A stretch of DNA of 49,468 bases from Opitutia bacterium (GTDB lineage Bacteria > Verrucomicrobiota > Verrucomicrobiia > Opitutales > Opitutaceae), in the NCBI GenBank assembly GCA_947449835.1, contig CANFSZ010000015.1, positions 1 through 49,468 of the forward strand, written 5' to 3'. The translations under genes were made by a program, and so were the position numbers. The notes below the pieces were generated by a model. That model was not told the DNA's origin and searched no databases. It saw nothing but the letters and a program-made list of their open reading frames with translations. Shown in pieces: positions 16,151 through 26,291 of this stretch; position 1 is the first letter of the stretch; each line of letters begins with the position of its first letter.

Positions 16151-16747
16151 ATGCTGCGCGTTACACCCCTTTGCTCCGTCACCCTCGCCGCTTTACTGGC
16201 AGTCACGGCGGCCTCAGCCCAGACCGCCTTGCCCAAAGACTCTCCGTTTTTACCCGCTCCCGGTAGTGCCGCCAGCGGCGGTACGACCTCGCAAGAAGGA
16301 CTCGAACTCGCCGGCGTTAGCAGCACGGCCAAAAGCACCTTGGTCTGCATCTATGATAATCAAACCAAACGCAGCCACTGGATTCCTGTTAACGCCACCG
16401 TCGAAGGCATCAAAGTCCTCGCTTACGATTCAACCCTCGACCAAGTGAGCCTATCCGTCGGCGGGCAAAAAAAAGTCCTGCGCCTCCGTAAAGCCACCAT
16501 CTCTGGTTCAGGGGTCGTTAACTCTAATCCCGGAGCCGCCGCCGCCGGTTTCGCCACCCCCGCCGTCATGCCCATCACGCAAGGCACGCCGCAACCACCA
16601 CCGGCCCCAGGCTCCATCGCCCAGCAAGAGACCGAAGCCCGCATGTTGGTCAGCGACTTGTTGGAAATCGGCATCCAACAACGTAAAGCCTACGAAGAGG
16701 CCCAGAAAAAAACCGAAACCGAGAAAACCCCGGCCAAAAAAAGCTAA
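16151..16747 (+). CDS. Exported protein of unknown function
   Basis: From the ATG at 16151 this is a 198-residue protein with a signal peptide (MLRVTPLCSVTLAALLA, cleavage near ASAQT). A longer frame from 16034 lacks a signal. The middle (STLVCIYDNQTKRSHWIP, then VNATVEGIKVLAYDSTLDQ) looks like a small beta domain with two strands of a VxVxxVxxxG type seen in secretion-accessory proteins, but I cannot name the family. After a proline-rich linker (TQGTPQPPPAPGS) a charged helix ends in a lysine/glutamate-rich tail (EEAQKKTETEKTPAKKS). Its 3' end lies 117 bp before mreB; no terminator is visible between, so read-through is possible. Confidence 0.65.
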   Translation: MLRVTPLCSVTLAALLAVTAASAQTALPKDSPFLPAPGSAASGGTTSQEGLELAGVSSTAKSTLVCIYDNQTKRSHWIPVNATVEGIKVLAYDSTLDQVSLSVGGQKKVLRLRKATISGSGVVNSNPGAAAAGFATPAVMPITQGTPQPPPAPGSIAQQETEARMLVSDLLEIGIQQRKAYEEAQKKTETEKTPAKKS

Positions 16748-16787
16748 ACCAACGCCCGCCCCGCCGTTCGCCCGGCGCTTTCCCGCG

Positions 16788-16816
16788 TTGACACTCTGAT
16801 CTGCCACCCATTCGTT
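16788..16816 (+). promoter_or_regulatory. mreB: Candidate promoter of mreB
   Basis: A perfect TTGACA at 16788-16793 stands 72 bases before the mreB start. At 17 bp spacing the -10 position reads TTCGTT (16811-16816), a poor match. The -35 is the only good element in this 117-bp gap, so the call is weak. Confidence 0.3.
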
Positions 16817-16864
16817 TCCGTCGGCGGAGACGCCGCCTCACTCTCGTCTCGACCATCCCCCATC

Positions 16865-17878
<1,014 letters not shown>

Positions 17879-17909
17879 GCCCTGCCCCTAAGAGGCCCGG
17901 TTCGTCGCG

Positions 17910-18149
17910 ATGAAATTCCGTCTGCTGCCGCGCTGGGCTCAATTGCGAAAATTGGGCCGAGTAAAATTCGTCCTCGTTATCAGCTCTACCATGACGTTAG
18001 CCGCATTCCTCGGCGACCTCAGTTTCGGATCCGCGATCTCACCCGAAAAGAACCTGCTGCGTTTTTTGTGTTGGAGCCTTTTTGCTCTCTACATGTGGAG
18101 GCGCGCTGAGACCTCGTTCGAGCGCTACGGAGAAAACGAAAAATCCTAG
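17910..18149 (+). CDS. Small two-helix membrane protein inside the mre cluster
   Basis: A 79-residue protein between mreB (31 bp upstream) and mreC (139 bp downstream). A basic N-terminus (KFRLLPRWAQLRKLGRVK) leads into one hydrophobic helix (FVLVISSTMTLAAFLGDL) and a second (LLRFLCWSLFALYMW), ending in a charged RRAETSFERYGENEKS tail. I do not recognise it. The position suggests a link to the rod complex, but its gene may simply sit there. A hairpin over its stop codon could partly separate it from mreC. Confidence 0.6.
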   Translation: MKFRLLPRWAQLRKLGRVKFVLVISSTMTLAAFLGDLSFGSAISPEKNLLRFLCWSLFALYMWRRAETSFERYGENEKS

Positions 18150-18161
18150 CTGAAGGATTTT
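18140..18161 (+). terminator. Hairpin over the stop codon before mreC, weak terminator or attenuator
   Basis: An 8-bp stem AAAATCCT / AGGATTTT (18140-18147 with 18154-18161) with loop AGCTGA, followed by few further T. It overlaps the stop of the small membrane protein. Stability is low because of A-T content; the following 120 bp could hold a separate mreC promoter. Confidence 0.4.
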
Positions 18162-18287
18162 CAACTCAGGCGATCCTGAAGCGAGAATAATGACCGATTT
18201 GGCAGGGTCCGTTTTTTCCGTGTCTTCCGCCTGTTCATTGGGCCATATTTTAGGCCTACGATCACCGCATAACATTCCGCCTAATCC

Positions 18288-19115
18288 ATGCCCAAACGTT
18301 TCGACCAAGCCCGACCGTTTCTCACGCTCGGTTTTGTCGTGGCCGGATGGTTCGTGATCCCCACAGTTTTCAAGACCTTCACCCGCGCCTCTTTTTTCGA
18401 ACTCACCGCGCCCGTGGGCGTCGCCGCCTCTTACGCCCGCGATCTCCAAGAATACTGGACGCTCCGCCTCCACTCCAACAGCGAGCTCATCGAAGCCGGC
18501 CGAGACCTCGCCCGCCTCAATGCCTCCTACGACCTCGCCGTCCAGCAAAACATCGAGATGCAAGGCGAGATCGCGCGCCTAGAAGGCATACTTCGCCTGC
18601 CTTCGTACACAGGTTATCAATCGGAGCATGCGCGCGTCGTCCGCCGCGATTTCTCCGGTTGGTGGCAACGCCTGACCATCCGCAAAGGTAAAAACTACAA
18701 CCTCACCGTCGGTGCGCCGGTCGTTTTTAGCGGCGGCGTCGTGGGCCGCGTGAGCGAAGTTTTCGCCTACACCGCAACCGTGGATCTCATCAGCAGCCAG
18801 ACGGTACGTCTCGCCGCCGTAGTCGAGGGCGACACCCGCCCGATCAGTTATCAAGGTGGGCTCAATCCGACCTTTGGGTCCGCCGGGGGCGTGATTGAGT
18901 TCGTCCCGCTCGACATCTTTGCCAGCGCCAATGCCACCAAGCGCCTCGTCACCTCAGGCCTCGGCGGCGTGTTCCCGCCCGGCCTCACCATCGGTTCCGT
19001 CATCAAAGTCGAACCCAGCACCGATGGCCTCTTCAAATCCGGCACGGTCAAACTCGACGACCGACTCGCCGCGCTCACGGAAGTCACCGTCCTGCTGCCG
19101 CTCGACACCCCTTAA
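18288..19115 (+). CDS. mreC: Rod shape-determining protein MreC
   Basis: A 275-residue bitopic protein. One N-terminal helix (LTLGFVVAGWFVIPTVF) spans the membrane. A coiled-coil stretch follows, roughly residues 60-105 (SELIEAGRDLARLNASYDL then QQNIEMQGEIARLEGIL). The periplasmic beta-rich part carries GYQSEHARVVRRDFSGWW, NLTVGAPVVFSGGVVGRV and SGLGGVFPPGLTIGSVI, which are MreC landmarks. It links MreB filaments to PBP2 and RodA. The stop is 24 bp before mreD. Length is usual for the family. Confidence 0.92.
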   Translation: MPKRFDQARPFLTLGFVVAGWFVIPTVFKTFTRASFFELTAPVGVAASYARDLQEYWTLRLHSNSELIEAGRDLARLNASYDLAVQQNIEMQGEIARLEGILRLPSYTGYQSEHARVVRRDFSGWWQRLTIRKGKNYNLTVGAPVVFSGGVVGRVSEVFAYTATVDLISSQTVRLAAVVEGDTRPISYQGGLNPTFGSAGGVIEFVPLDIFASANATKRLVTSGLGGVFPPGLTIGSVIKVEPSTDGLFKSGTVKLDDRLAALTEVTVLLPLDTP

Positions 19116-19139
19116 TTTTCGACGCCCTGCTCAACCGAC

Positions 19140-19649
19140 GTGCTTCGCTTCGTGCTCATCCTCCTCTCGACGGTGCTTCTTTGGGCGATCACCGCGCAAC
19201 TCAACCACGCACTCGCGCCGTGGCGTCTATACGTGTTCGTGGGCGCGCTCGCGGTCGCCCTGCCCGCGCTCACGTTTTCCCTACGCACTGGGCTCCTCGC
19301 CAGCTTCCTCGGTGGACTGTTCTTTGACGCCGTCGCCCCGGTCGCCTTTGGCACCCACGCTTTTCTCTTCGCGCTCACCCACGCGGTGGTTTTCAACCTT
19401 CGCGACCGGCTCCCTCGCGACGACACGCTCAGTCGCGTGCTGATCGCTCTGTTCGCCAACCTTGGGCTGTTTCTCGTTTTCTCCTTCACCCAAGTCGCAC
19501 GCTCGCCCGCGCCCGCCAGCCTTTGGCCGCGACTCTTCGCCGACCTCGCCTGCTCGCAAATCTTGCTCGTGCTGATCGCCCCGTGGTTCTTCGCCATCCA
19601 AGCCCGCGCCCTCGCTCTCACGGATCACGAAGCCAACCGCTTCGCCTAA
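19140..19649 (+). CDS. mreD: Rod shape-determining protein MreD
   Basis: A 169-residue, very hydrophobic protein with five to six membrane helices and little sequence identity signal, which is normal for MreD. The call rests on size, topology, and its place between mreC (24 bp upstream) and mrdA (10 bp downstream). The start is a GTG at 19140. The central GLLASFLGGLFFDAVAPV helix-loop agrees with the conserved GLLxDxxxxxxxG-like region of MreD. The family stabilises the MreC-PBP2-RodA complex in the inner membrane. Confidence 0.85.
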   Translation: MLRFVLILLSTVLLWAITAQLNHALAPWRLYVFVGALAVALPALTFSLRTGLLASFLGGLFFDAVAPVAFGTHAFLFALTHAVVFNLRDRLPRDDTLSRVLIALFANLGLFLVFSFTQVARSPAPASLWPRLFADLACSQILLVLIAPWFFAIQARALALTDHEANRFA

Positions 19650-19659
19650 AATCGCTGCC

Positions 19660-21648
19660 ATGGCCGCTGACGAAAACAACTTGGCCGACCGTTCGGGCCG
19701 TCTCTTTGAATCCCAGAAAGGCTACGATCCGCGCGTCGTATTATTTTATTTCATAATCGTGGCCTTGTTGATCGTCCTCACCAGCGGCCTGGCATACCAA
19801 CAACTCTTCAACGCCGAGCTCCACACCGAGCGCGAGAGCTCCCAAAACCAGCGCCGCATCCTCATCCCCGGCCCGCGCGGCAACATCTACGATCGCAATG
19901 GCCAGCTCCTCGTCGGCAACCGCCCGCGCTTCGCCGTAATCCTCTACCTCGACGAACTTCGCGCCAAATTCCGCGCTGAGTTTATCCGCATCCGAAAAAA
20001 TTATCGCGCCGCCGACGACAAAGATATTCCCACCGCCGACCAGCTTTGGACTTTGGCCCGCGTCAGCGTCGTTCAATCCTACCTCGAACAAATCAACGCC
20101 ATCATCGGCCGCGACATCAAGGTCGACTCCGTTCGCCTTAATAAACATTTCTCCCGCGAACTGCTCCTGCCGTACCCGCTAGTCGAAGATCTCGCTCCCG
20201 CCGAATACGCCCGCCTCCTCGAACACCTGCCCGTCGTCTCGCCGCTCCAACTCTACACCACGAACACCCGCGAATACCCGTTCGGCTCCGCCGCGTCCCA
20301 AACCCTCGGCTACGTCGGCATCAACGAAGACGTCGAGGCCGATAATTTTCCCGGCGAAAAACTCCGCACTTTTAAGCAGCGTGGCTCGATCGGCCGCGAC
20401 GGCCTCGAACTAAAATTCGATTCGCTCCTTCAAGGCGAAGCCGGCGGCTCGATCTTCCGCGTCGATCCCCTCGGCTACCGCCTCCGCGACGCCAAGCCCA
20501 TCGAATCGCGTCTTCCCACCCAGGGCCAAAATCTCGTCACATCCCTCGACATCGACCTCCAACTCGCCGCCGAAGCCGCCATCGGCGACCAGACCGGTGC
20601 CGCCGTCGCCATCGACATCAAGACCGGGGAGATTCTCGCCCTCGCAAGCAAACCCGATTACGACCTAAGCAAATTCGCCCCCCGTCTCGGTCATGCCGAC
20701 GCCGCTGACATCACCGCGCGCGAAGCTTGGACCAACCTCGCGATCGGCGGCGCTTTCCCTCCAGGATCCACCTTTAAGATTCTCACCTCTATCGCCGGCC
20801 TTCGCCGCGGGGTGCTAGATCCCACAAAACCCATCGCGGACTGCCAAGGCGTGATCCGCATCGGCAACCGCGATTTCGTCTGCGACAACCGCCGCGGCCA
20901 CCATGGCGAAGTACTTCTCCCCGAAGCGATCGCCCACAGTTGCGACATTTATTTCTTCGGCGCCGGCCGCCTTATCAGCCCCGATCTGCTAGCCGAAGAA
21001 GGCCGCCGTTTCCATTTAGACCAACGCACCGGCATCGAACTGCCCCACGAGACCAGCCGCATGGTGATCCCCGATCCCGCGTACAAAGAAAAAGTGATCG
21101 GCGAAAAATGGTTCCCCGGCGACACCGCCAACATGTCTATCGGCCAAGGCTACGTCCTCGTCACCCCGCTCGAGATGGCCTGTTTCGCCGCCTCGGTCGC
21201 CCGCAACGAAGTCTTCACCCAACCCACGCTCCTTCACAACCCCGACGCCCCCGTCCAACACACCGAATCTATCGGCCTGACCTCGACGCAACGCGCCGCC
21301 CTCATCGAGGGCATGGTCGGCACCACCACGTACGGCACGGCCAACACGCTCAATCTCGATCTGTTTAAAATTCCCGGCGTTCGCATCGCCGGTAAAACCG
21401 GCACCGCGCAGAAAAAAGTCACCAAAGACGGCAAAACCGGGAACATTAATTTCGCGTGGTTCATCTGCTTCGCCCCCGCCGACAACCCCGAGATTGCCAT
21501 GGCCGTGATGATCGAAGGCGAAACGCTCGGCGAAAATTTCGGCGGCGGCCGCTACGCCGCTCCTGTCGCGGGCTCGGTGCTCAAAAAATATTTCGAAAAG
21601 AAAAACCGGCCGGCCGACCAAAAGCTCGCTCCGTTTAAGATCGAGTAA
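19660..21648 (+). CDS. mrdA: Penicillin-binding protein 2 (peptidoglycan DD-transpeptidase)
   Basis: A 662-residue class B PBP. One N-terminal membrane helix (FYFIIVALLIVLTSGLAY) precedes the dimerisation domain with IPGPRGNIYDRNGQLL. The transpeptidase has S370-T-F-K373 (FPPGSTFKI), the S427-C-D429 second motif (HSCDIYFF) and K579-T-G-T582 (GKTGTAQKK). It cross-links wall peptides during elongation together with RodA. rodA itself does not follow; the next gene is on the other strand. The 3' end overlaps the 3' end of the transglutaminase gene by 14 bp, so the two transcripts collide. Confidence 0.95.
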   Translation: MAADENNLADRSGRLFESQKGYDPRVVLFYFIIVALLIVLTSGLAYQQLFNAELHTERESSQNQRRILIPGPRGNIYDRNGQLLVGNRPRFAVILYLDELRAKFRAEFIRIRKNYRAADDKDIPTADQLWTLARVSVVQSYLEQINAIIGRDIKVDSVRLNKHFSRELLLPYPLVEDLAPAEYARLLEHLPVVSPLQLYTTNTREYPFGSAASQTLGYVGINEDVEADNFPGEKLRTFKQRGSIGRDGLELKFDSLLQGEAGGSIFRVDPLGYRLRDAKPIESRLPTQGQNLVTSLDIDLQLAAEAAIGDQTGAAVAIDIKTGEILALASKPDYDLSKFAPRLGHADAADITAREAWTNLAIGGAFPPGSTFKILTSIAGLRRGVLDPTKPIADCQGVIRIGNRDFVCDNRRGHHGEVLLPEAIAHSCDIYFFGAGRLISPDLLAEEGRRFHLDQRTGIELPHETSRMVIPDPAYKEKVIGEKWFPGDTANMSIGQGYVLVTPLEMACFAASVARNEVFTQPTLLHNPDAPVQHTESIGLTSTQRAALIEGMVGTTTYGTANTLNLDLFKIPGVRIAGKTGTAQKKVTKDGKTGNINFAWFICFAPADNPEIAMAVMIEGETLGENFGGGRYAAPVAGSVLKKYFEKKNRPADQKLAPFKIE

Positions 21649-23956
21649 TCGGCCGCCGTACCCGCATGCGCACCGCCTCGCGCGCCCGACGAAAAACCGC
21701 CTGAGGTTCCCGCCAGGACGAAGCGGCGCCAAAGCGTAGCCGCTCCAAATCCGCACGCACCGCTGCGAGCTCAGACCCAGCCGCCACGTTATCACCGGCT
21801 TGACGTAAACGCTCCAACCAGCGCCCCGCCTCGCGCCGCACGGGATCGATTTTTCGAGCCGCCTGACCCCAGCGAAAATTGAAAGCCAAACGCCGCACCA
21901 CCATCACGGCTCCAAATAAAATCGCGCCCAATCCGAGGCTGCCCAACACCCCAGCCGCGCGGCGGAAATCCCACGGCCCCACCAGCCACGCCTTGAGCGC
22001 CGCCAACGCCTGTTCGAGCGCTTCACGCAAACGCAGCCCCGTCGTTTCCGTCGCGGTCTTAACCGCCTGCAACGTCTCCACCTGCGAACGAGCGTCGAAG
22101 TTCACAATCCGCCGATACCAAAACACGCGCAGGCTATCCAACCGCGCCGTCCAACTCCGGTCCACTTGCGCCGCGATCGCCGCCTCACCGCTGACTCCGC
22201 CCGCCGTGCCCGGGGCCGCGCCTATCAACCCCAGTGCGAGCGGATCCACCCGCCACCACGCGCCCCGCGCTTCATCCCACATTTCCGCCCAAGCATGCGC
22301 GTCGGAATTGCGCACCGTGAAATTATTCGAGTAACCGTTCCACGAACCGCCCTTGAATCCGACCACGACCCGCGCCGCGAATCCCGCCTCACGCGCCAAC
22401 AACACCAAAGAGCCGGCAAACAACTCACAATGGCCCGGCTCCTTGGACTTTAACCAACGCACCAGCGCATCACCAATGCCCGGCGGGATCGTCGGCGTCA
22501 GCGTATAACCATGCTGCGTGCGCAACCACCCGCTCGCCGCGCGCCCAAATTCCACCGCCGTGGGTGCAGCGCTGCCAGCGGGAATCGCGCGCGCGATTTC
22601 ATCTCTCATCTGCGCGAGCACCGCCATGTCTGATGCCGCCAAATTTAGGCGACGCTGCAAGGCTCCTTCGGCCCTACCGGCGATAGCCCCGACTTCAGTC
22701 CGCCGGCGCCACCGCTCAGCAAATCCCGCATCTAGCAAAACCTCGGAGAACTCCATGCCTTGCACCCGATAAGCAGTCATCGTCGCCGACTCCGCGCGCA
22801 ACGCCACGACACCCAATTCCATGCTCGGCCGAAACGTCTGCGTCTCACGAAAACGCAGTTCCTGAAACTGCCCCAACAACGGCAGATAACGGCTCACGCC
22901 CGACTCCAGATAAAACGTCCAATCCACCGGCGTCCCCGAGCGCGGACGTGCGTCGCCGAGCAAGATCGCCTCTTTCCTCTCCGGTCCGAAAGCCCCGCGG
23001 CTCAACGCAGGCGACAACCGGAAACCTCCGTCCTGATATTCATCCAAAACCAGCATCCGCCAATACGGCGACGCCGGCACCGCCTTCGGATCCGACACAT
23101 CCACGCTCAGCGCCACGCTAGTGTCCTGCTGAATTTCGGAAACCTCACCGAACTTGATTGAATCGTTAAAACCCGACCGGGCTTTCTTCGCGATGAAATG
23201 CTCCAGAAACAAACTGTTATCCAGTTGAAAGCGCGGAATCGCCAAAAACAAAAGTGCCGACACCGTCACGACCCCCGTAAAAAAAACCGCGGCCAACGCC
23301 ACTACGCGGCCATCCGCCACTACCCAACACCGTCGGAGCAGCCTCGTTGTCACCAAACGTTCGGCCCACGCGGGTTGTTCCCGATCCGGCGCACGCCAGG
23401 TGATCAAGCCCTTCAAACTCTTTTTCGCTTCGGCCGCCGGTTTCATCGCCACACCGTCCGCGAGCGTGATCACGAGCAGCAGCGCCAAGGCGCAACCCGT
23501 GAACGCCACGATCTGCACCGCAAACGCCGGCGACACCGTCAACACTCCTGCGACCACGATCAAAAAAAGCCCGAGCACGATCACCTGCAAATCGTCGCGC
23601 CGCTGCCGGTAACAGATTCCCCGATACAACAGCAGTAAAATATCCAGCCGCACAATCGCCGGTAACACTTCTCCCTTTAGCCAAAAATCTGAGACGAAAA
23701 AAACCACGATGACCGGAAACGCCAAACTGTGTACCAGCCGCGGCACTCGCGCCGGCCAATCCGGCCGCACCAACCCTGCACCCACCGCGATCGTCGTCAG
23801 CCCCATCAAAATCCACGCATTCACCTCGAGATAAAGCACCGTCCACCCCGAGAGCAAAATCAGTAGCCCACCCAAGATCCATTGCGCCTGCCGCAACTCC
23901 TCCAGCGTGAGCTGCGCACGTCGTGGCGTCCGAGTTTGCTGCGTCTCTAGTTTCAT
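21635..23956 (-). CDS. TgpA-like membrane transglutaminase-domain protein
   Basis: Counted from the ATG at 23956 (773 residues; an ATG at 23995 would overlap the upstream gene). The N-terminal 210 residues hold five to six membrane helices of the DUF3488/TgpA_N type. The periplasmic transglutaminase core has the catalytic triad C510 (GHCELFAG), H554 (SDAHAWAEMW) and D571 (RVDPLALG). Another membrane helix follows near residue 660 (LGSLGLGAILFGAVMVV), then a cytosolic charged tail. Related proteins sit with MoxR and DUF58 genes, as here. Their substrate is unsettled; wall or envelope processing is assumed. It is the last gene of the three-gene minus-strand operon. Confidence 0.9.
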   Translation of the reverse strand: MKLETQQTRTPRRAQLTLEELRQAQWILGGLLILLSGWTVLYLEVNAWILMGLTTIAVGAGLVRPDWPARVPRLVHSLAFPVIVVFFVSDFWLKGEVLPAIVRLDILLLLYRGICYRQRRDDLQVIVLGLFLIVVAGVLTVSPAFAVQIVAFTGCALALLLVITLADGVAMKPAAEAKKSLKGLITWRAPDREQPAWAERLVTTRLLRRCWVVADGRVVALAAVFFTGVVTVSALLFLAIPRFQLDNSLFLEHFIAKKARSGFNDSIKFGEVSEIQQDTSVALSVDVSDPKAVPASPYWRMLVLDEYQDGGFRLSPALSRGAFGPERKEAILLGDARPRSGTPVDWTFYLESGVSRYLPLLGQFQELRFRETQTFRPSMELGVVALRAESATMTAYRVQGMEFSEVLLDAGFAERWRRRTEVGAIAGRAEGALQRRLNLAASDMAVLAQMRDEIARAIPAGSAAPTAVEFGRAASGWLRTQHGYTLTPTIPPGIGDALVRWLKSKEPGHCELFAGSLVLLAREAGFAARVVVGFKGGSWNGYSNNFTVRNSDAHAWAEMWDEARGAWWRVDPLALGLIGAAPGTAGGVSGEAAIAAQVDRSWTARLDSLRVFWYRRIVNFDARSQVETLQAVKTATETTGLRLREALEQALAALKAWLVGPWDFRRAAGVLGSLGLGAILFGAVMVVRRLAFNFRWGQAARKIDPVRREAGRWLERLRQAGDNVAAGSELAAVRADLERLRFGAASSWREPQAVFRRAREAVRMRVRRPITRS

Positions 23957-23961
23957 CGCGC

Positions 23962-25263
23962 TCAGATCGACGCCACCCGTTGCCCGTTGATCCACGCCAC
24001 CACGCCCGATTCACCTTCAGGCGCAAACGTTAGCACATTCCGCCCACTAGACGATACTTCTGCAGACGCGACGCTCGTATCCAGCTTCGCCGCGGCCGGC
24101 TTAAATTCCACCACCGCGAGCCGATCCAGCCAGCTCGTTAAATCCCGCCCGTGACGCACCCTTACCGGCAACTCGCCATCGAGCGCGATCGTCTGCAACT
24201 GGCCAACGCGAAACAAATCTTCAGCCAGCGTCACCGCGAACCGCACGAGCACTTCAAATTGTTCCGCCCGCGGCCACATCGCCGCATCCGTTCGCACCCA
24301 CAGGTCGAAGCCTTGACTGCTCTCGGTCGTAAACTGGCGCACAAGCAACTGCTGCGTGCGCGCGCTTGCTTTCCAATGTATCAAGCGGTGCGAATCGCCC
24401 GCCGCGTAGCGCCGCAGCGCGAGCAAATCAATCCCGCCGCCCGGGCGCGCCCGCGGTTGTTCCCCGCCCTCGCGCCTCGCGCCGACAAGCGCCCATTGCC
24501 GATAATCGATCACCGCCGGCCACACAACCACCTCCGCTCGCAACTCGGAGCCCACATATTTTTTTAAAAATCCAAACGGAAACAACGACCCCGCGCCCGC
24601 CAGTTCCACGCGCATCCGCCCCCGGCGCGCCGGGACAAAACTCCAGTCCAAACGATCCTCGCCCGCCGGATCGAGTCGCGCACGCAACGCCACTTGCCCA
24701 CGCAACGTTTCTGCCTCCGCTTTTTTCAAAATCGCTCGCACTTCGATCCCTCGGCCCGTCACCGTCGACTCCGCTTTGGCTCCCTTCGCCGCAGCCGTGA
24801 TCGGACGAGCGCTCCACTCAAACCAGAGTCCATACGTCGGCAAAATACGTTTGCCGTTGCGCACACTCAACCCGAGGTCCGCCGCCTGCCCAGCGCGCAG
24901 GGGCGGTACAACGTCGAGACGCCAGGCGACCCGACTCAAATTAAGCCATGATACGACACCACTCAGAATCAGACAGGCCAACAATAGCGACAGCGTGATG
25001 AACAAAATATTACTCGAAGAATTATACGCCGCCGTCCCGACGCCGAAACACACCACGATCAACATCACGCCCGACATAGTCGGCACGATGCGCTCTCCAC
25101 CCTGCGGCCACACGAGCGCCCACAAGATCCTGCTCCAACGAAAGGGTTTCCGCGTCCCCTTCGCCCCCGGCCCTGCCCAGCCCGTTTCGACCGCCACTCT
25201 CACCTCAGCACCTTCGACGGCGGTCATGGTTGCAAAGAAATTATCAGAGGTGCGGCGCAGCAT
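23962..25263 (-). CDS. DUF58 domain membrane protein
   Basis: Counted from the ATG at 25263 (433 residues), just ten bases after the MoxR stop; earlier in-frame starts lie inside moxR. Two adjacent membrane helices (GVMLIVVCFGVGTAAY and ILFITLSLLLACLILSGVV) stand near residues 60-105. The DUF58 hallmark GGGIDLLALRRYAAGDSHR then LIHWKASARTQQLLVRQF is near 300, followed by a vWA-like tail. The domain is a von Willebrand-like fold that pairs with MoxR AAA+ ATPases. The next gene (transglutaminase) begins five bases after its stop, so the three genes are tightly coupled. Confidence 0.9.
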   Translation of the reverse strand: MLRRTSDNFFATMTAVEGAEVRVAVETGWAGPGAKGTRKPFRWSRILWALVWPQGGERIVPTMSGVMLIVVCFGVGTAAYNSSSNILFITLSLLLACLILSGVVSWLNLSRVAWRLDVVPPLRAGQAADLGLSVRNGKRILPTYGLWFEWSARPITAAAKGAKAESTVTGRGIEVRAILKKAEAETLRGQVALRARLDPAGEDRLDWSFVPARRGRMRVELAGAGSLFPFGFLKKYVGSELRAEVVVWPAVIDYRQWALVGARREGGEQPRARPGGGIDLLALRRYAAGDSHRLIHWKASARTQQLLVRQFTTESSQGFDLWVRTDAAMWPRAEQFEVLVRFAVTLAEDLFRVGQLQTIALDGELPVRVRHGRDLTSWLDRLAVVEFKPAAAKLDTSVASAEVSSSGRNVLTFAPEGESGVVAWINGQRVASI

Positions 25264-25273
25264 CGGCCGCAAC

Positions 25274-26245
25274 TCACGTTGGGTACTCGACGTTGGCCAC
25301 GATGCGTTGAAGCGCAGCGGCGACGGCGCGTAGCTCCTCGAGCGCATTGCTCATTTGCCGCAGGGACGCGAGCCGATGCGTCAACGTCGCCACCGCCAAG
25401 GCACGGACATCTTGCGGCAAAACAAAATCACGCCCGAGCATCAACGCACGCGCCTGCGCCGCCGTGCGCAACGCCAGCCCGCCGCGCACACTCACTCCGG
25501 CTTTGAACTCCGCCTCGGTGCGCGTTGCCGTCACGATCCGTAAAATATAATCGAGCACCGAATCCTCCACGAACACTTGCGCCACCAAACTCTGCAATTT
25601 CAACACCTCCTCTTTTGTCACGACCGCGTTGACCGCGATCGCATCATAAGCCGTGCGCGCCGTGCGCAAAATCTCCAATTCGTCCTGCGCCTTCGGATAA
25701 CCCATGTGCAAGCGCATCAAAAACCGATCCATCTGGCTCTCCGGCAACGGAAACGTCCCTTCGTAATCCACCGGATTCTGCGTCGCAAACACCATGAACG
25801 GCGCCCCCACGGCGTGGGACACGCCATCAACCGTGACGCGCGCGCGGTCCATCACTTCAAGCAACGCCGACTGCGTCTTCGGTGTCGCGCGGTTGATCTC
25901 GTCCGCCAAAACCACGTTCGCAAACACCGGACCGGGCTTGAACACAAACGCATGCTCGCGCTCGTCGTAAATCGCCACGCCCGTCACATCGCTCGGCAAC
26001 AGATCGCTCGTAAACTGCACCCGCGAAAACGCGCAATCCATCGAGCGCGCGAGCGCATAAGCCAGCGACGTTTTACCCAGTCCGGGCAAATCCTCGATCA
26101 ACACATGTCCACCCGCGACGAGACACACGAGCACCTGCTCGATGACATCGTCTTTGCCTTTGATTGTGCGCTGCATCGCCGCGCGGAGGCGATCCACCGC
26201 CTGCCGCGATTCCGCCAACGCCGAAGAAGCCACGAAGTCACTCAT
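25274..26245 (-). CDS. MoxR-family AAA+ ATPase
   Basis: A 323-residue AAA_3 protein. Walker A is LPGLGKTSLA near 58-67, Walker B VVLADEINRATPKTQSALLE near 113-132, then FATQNPVDYEGTFPLPESQ and the lid region SVRGGLALRTAAQARAL. MoxR ATPases act as chaperones that assemble or activate partner complexes, usually a vWA/DUF58 protein encoded next door, as here. It heads the operon with the DUF58 and transglutaminase genes. The start ATG at 26245 has no Shine-Dalgarno motif. No alternative call is likely. Confidence 0.95.
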   Translation of the reverse strand: MSDFVASSALAESRQAVDRLRAAMQRTIKGKDDVIEQVLVCLVAGGHVLIEDLPGLGKTSLAYALARSMDCAFSRVQFTSDLLPSDVTGVAIYDEREHAFVFKPGPVFANVVLADEINRATPKTQSALLEVMDRARVTVDGVSHAVGAPFMVFATQNPVDYEGTFPLPESQMDRFLMRLHMGYPKAQDELEILRTARTAYDAIAVNAVVTKEEVLKLQSLVAQVFVEDSVLDYILRIVTATRTEAEFKAGVSVRGGLALRTAAQARALMLGRDFVLPQDVRALAVATLTHRLASLRQMSNALEELRAVAAALQRIVANVEYPT

Positions 26246-26291
26246 GGCATGCAGTTTAAATGAGTGCGCCCTCGCGTCAAATCCCGACCGT

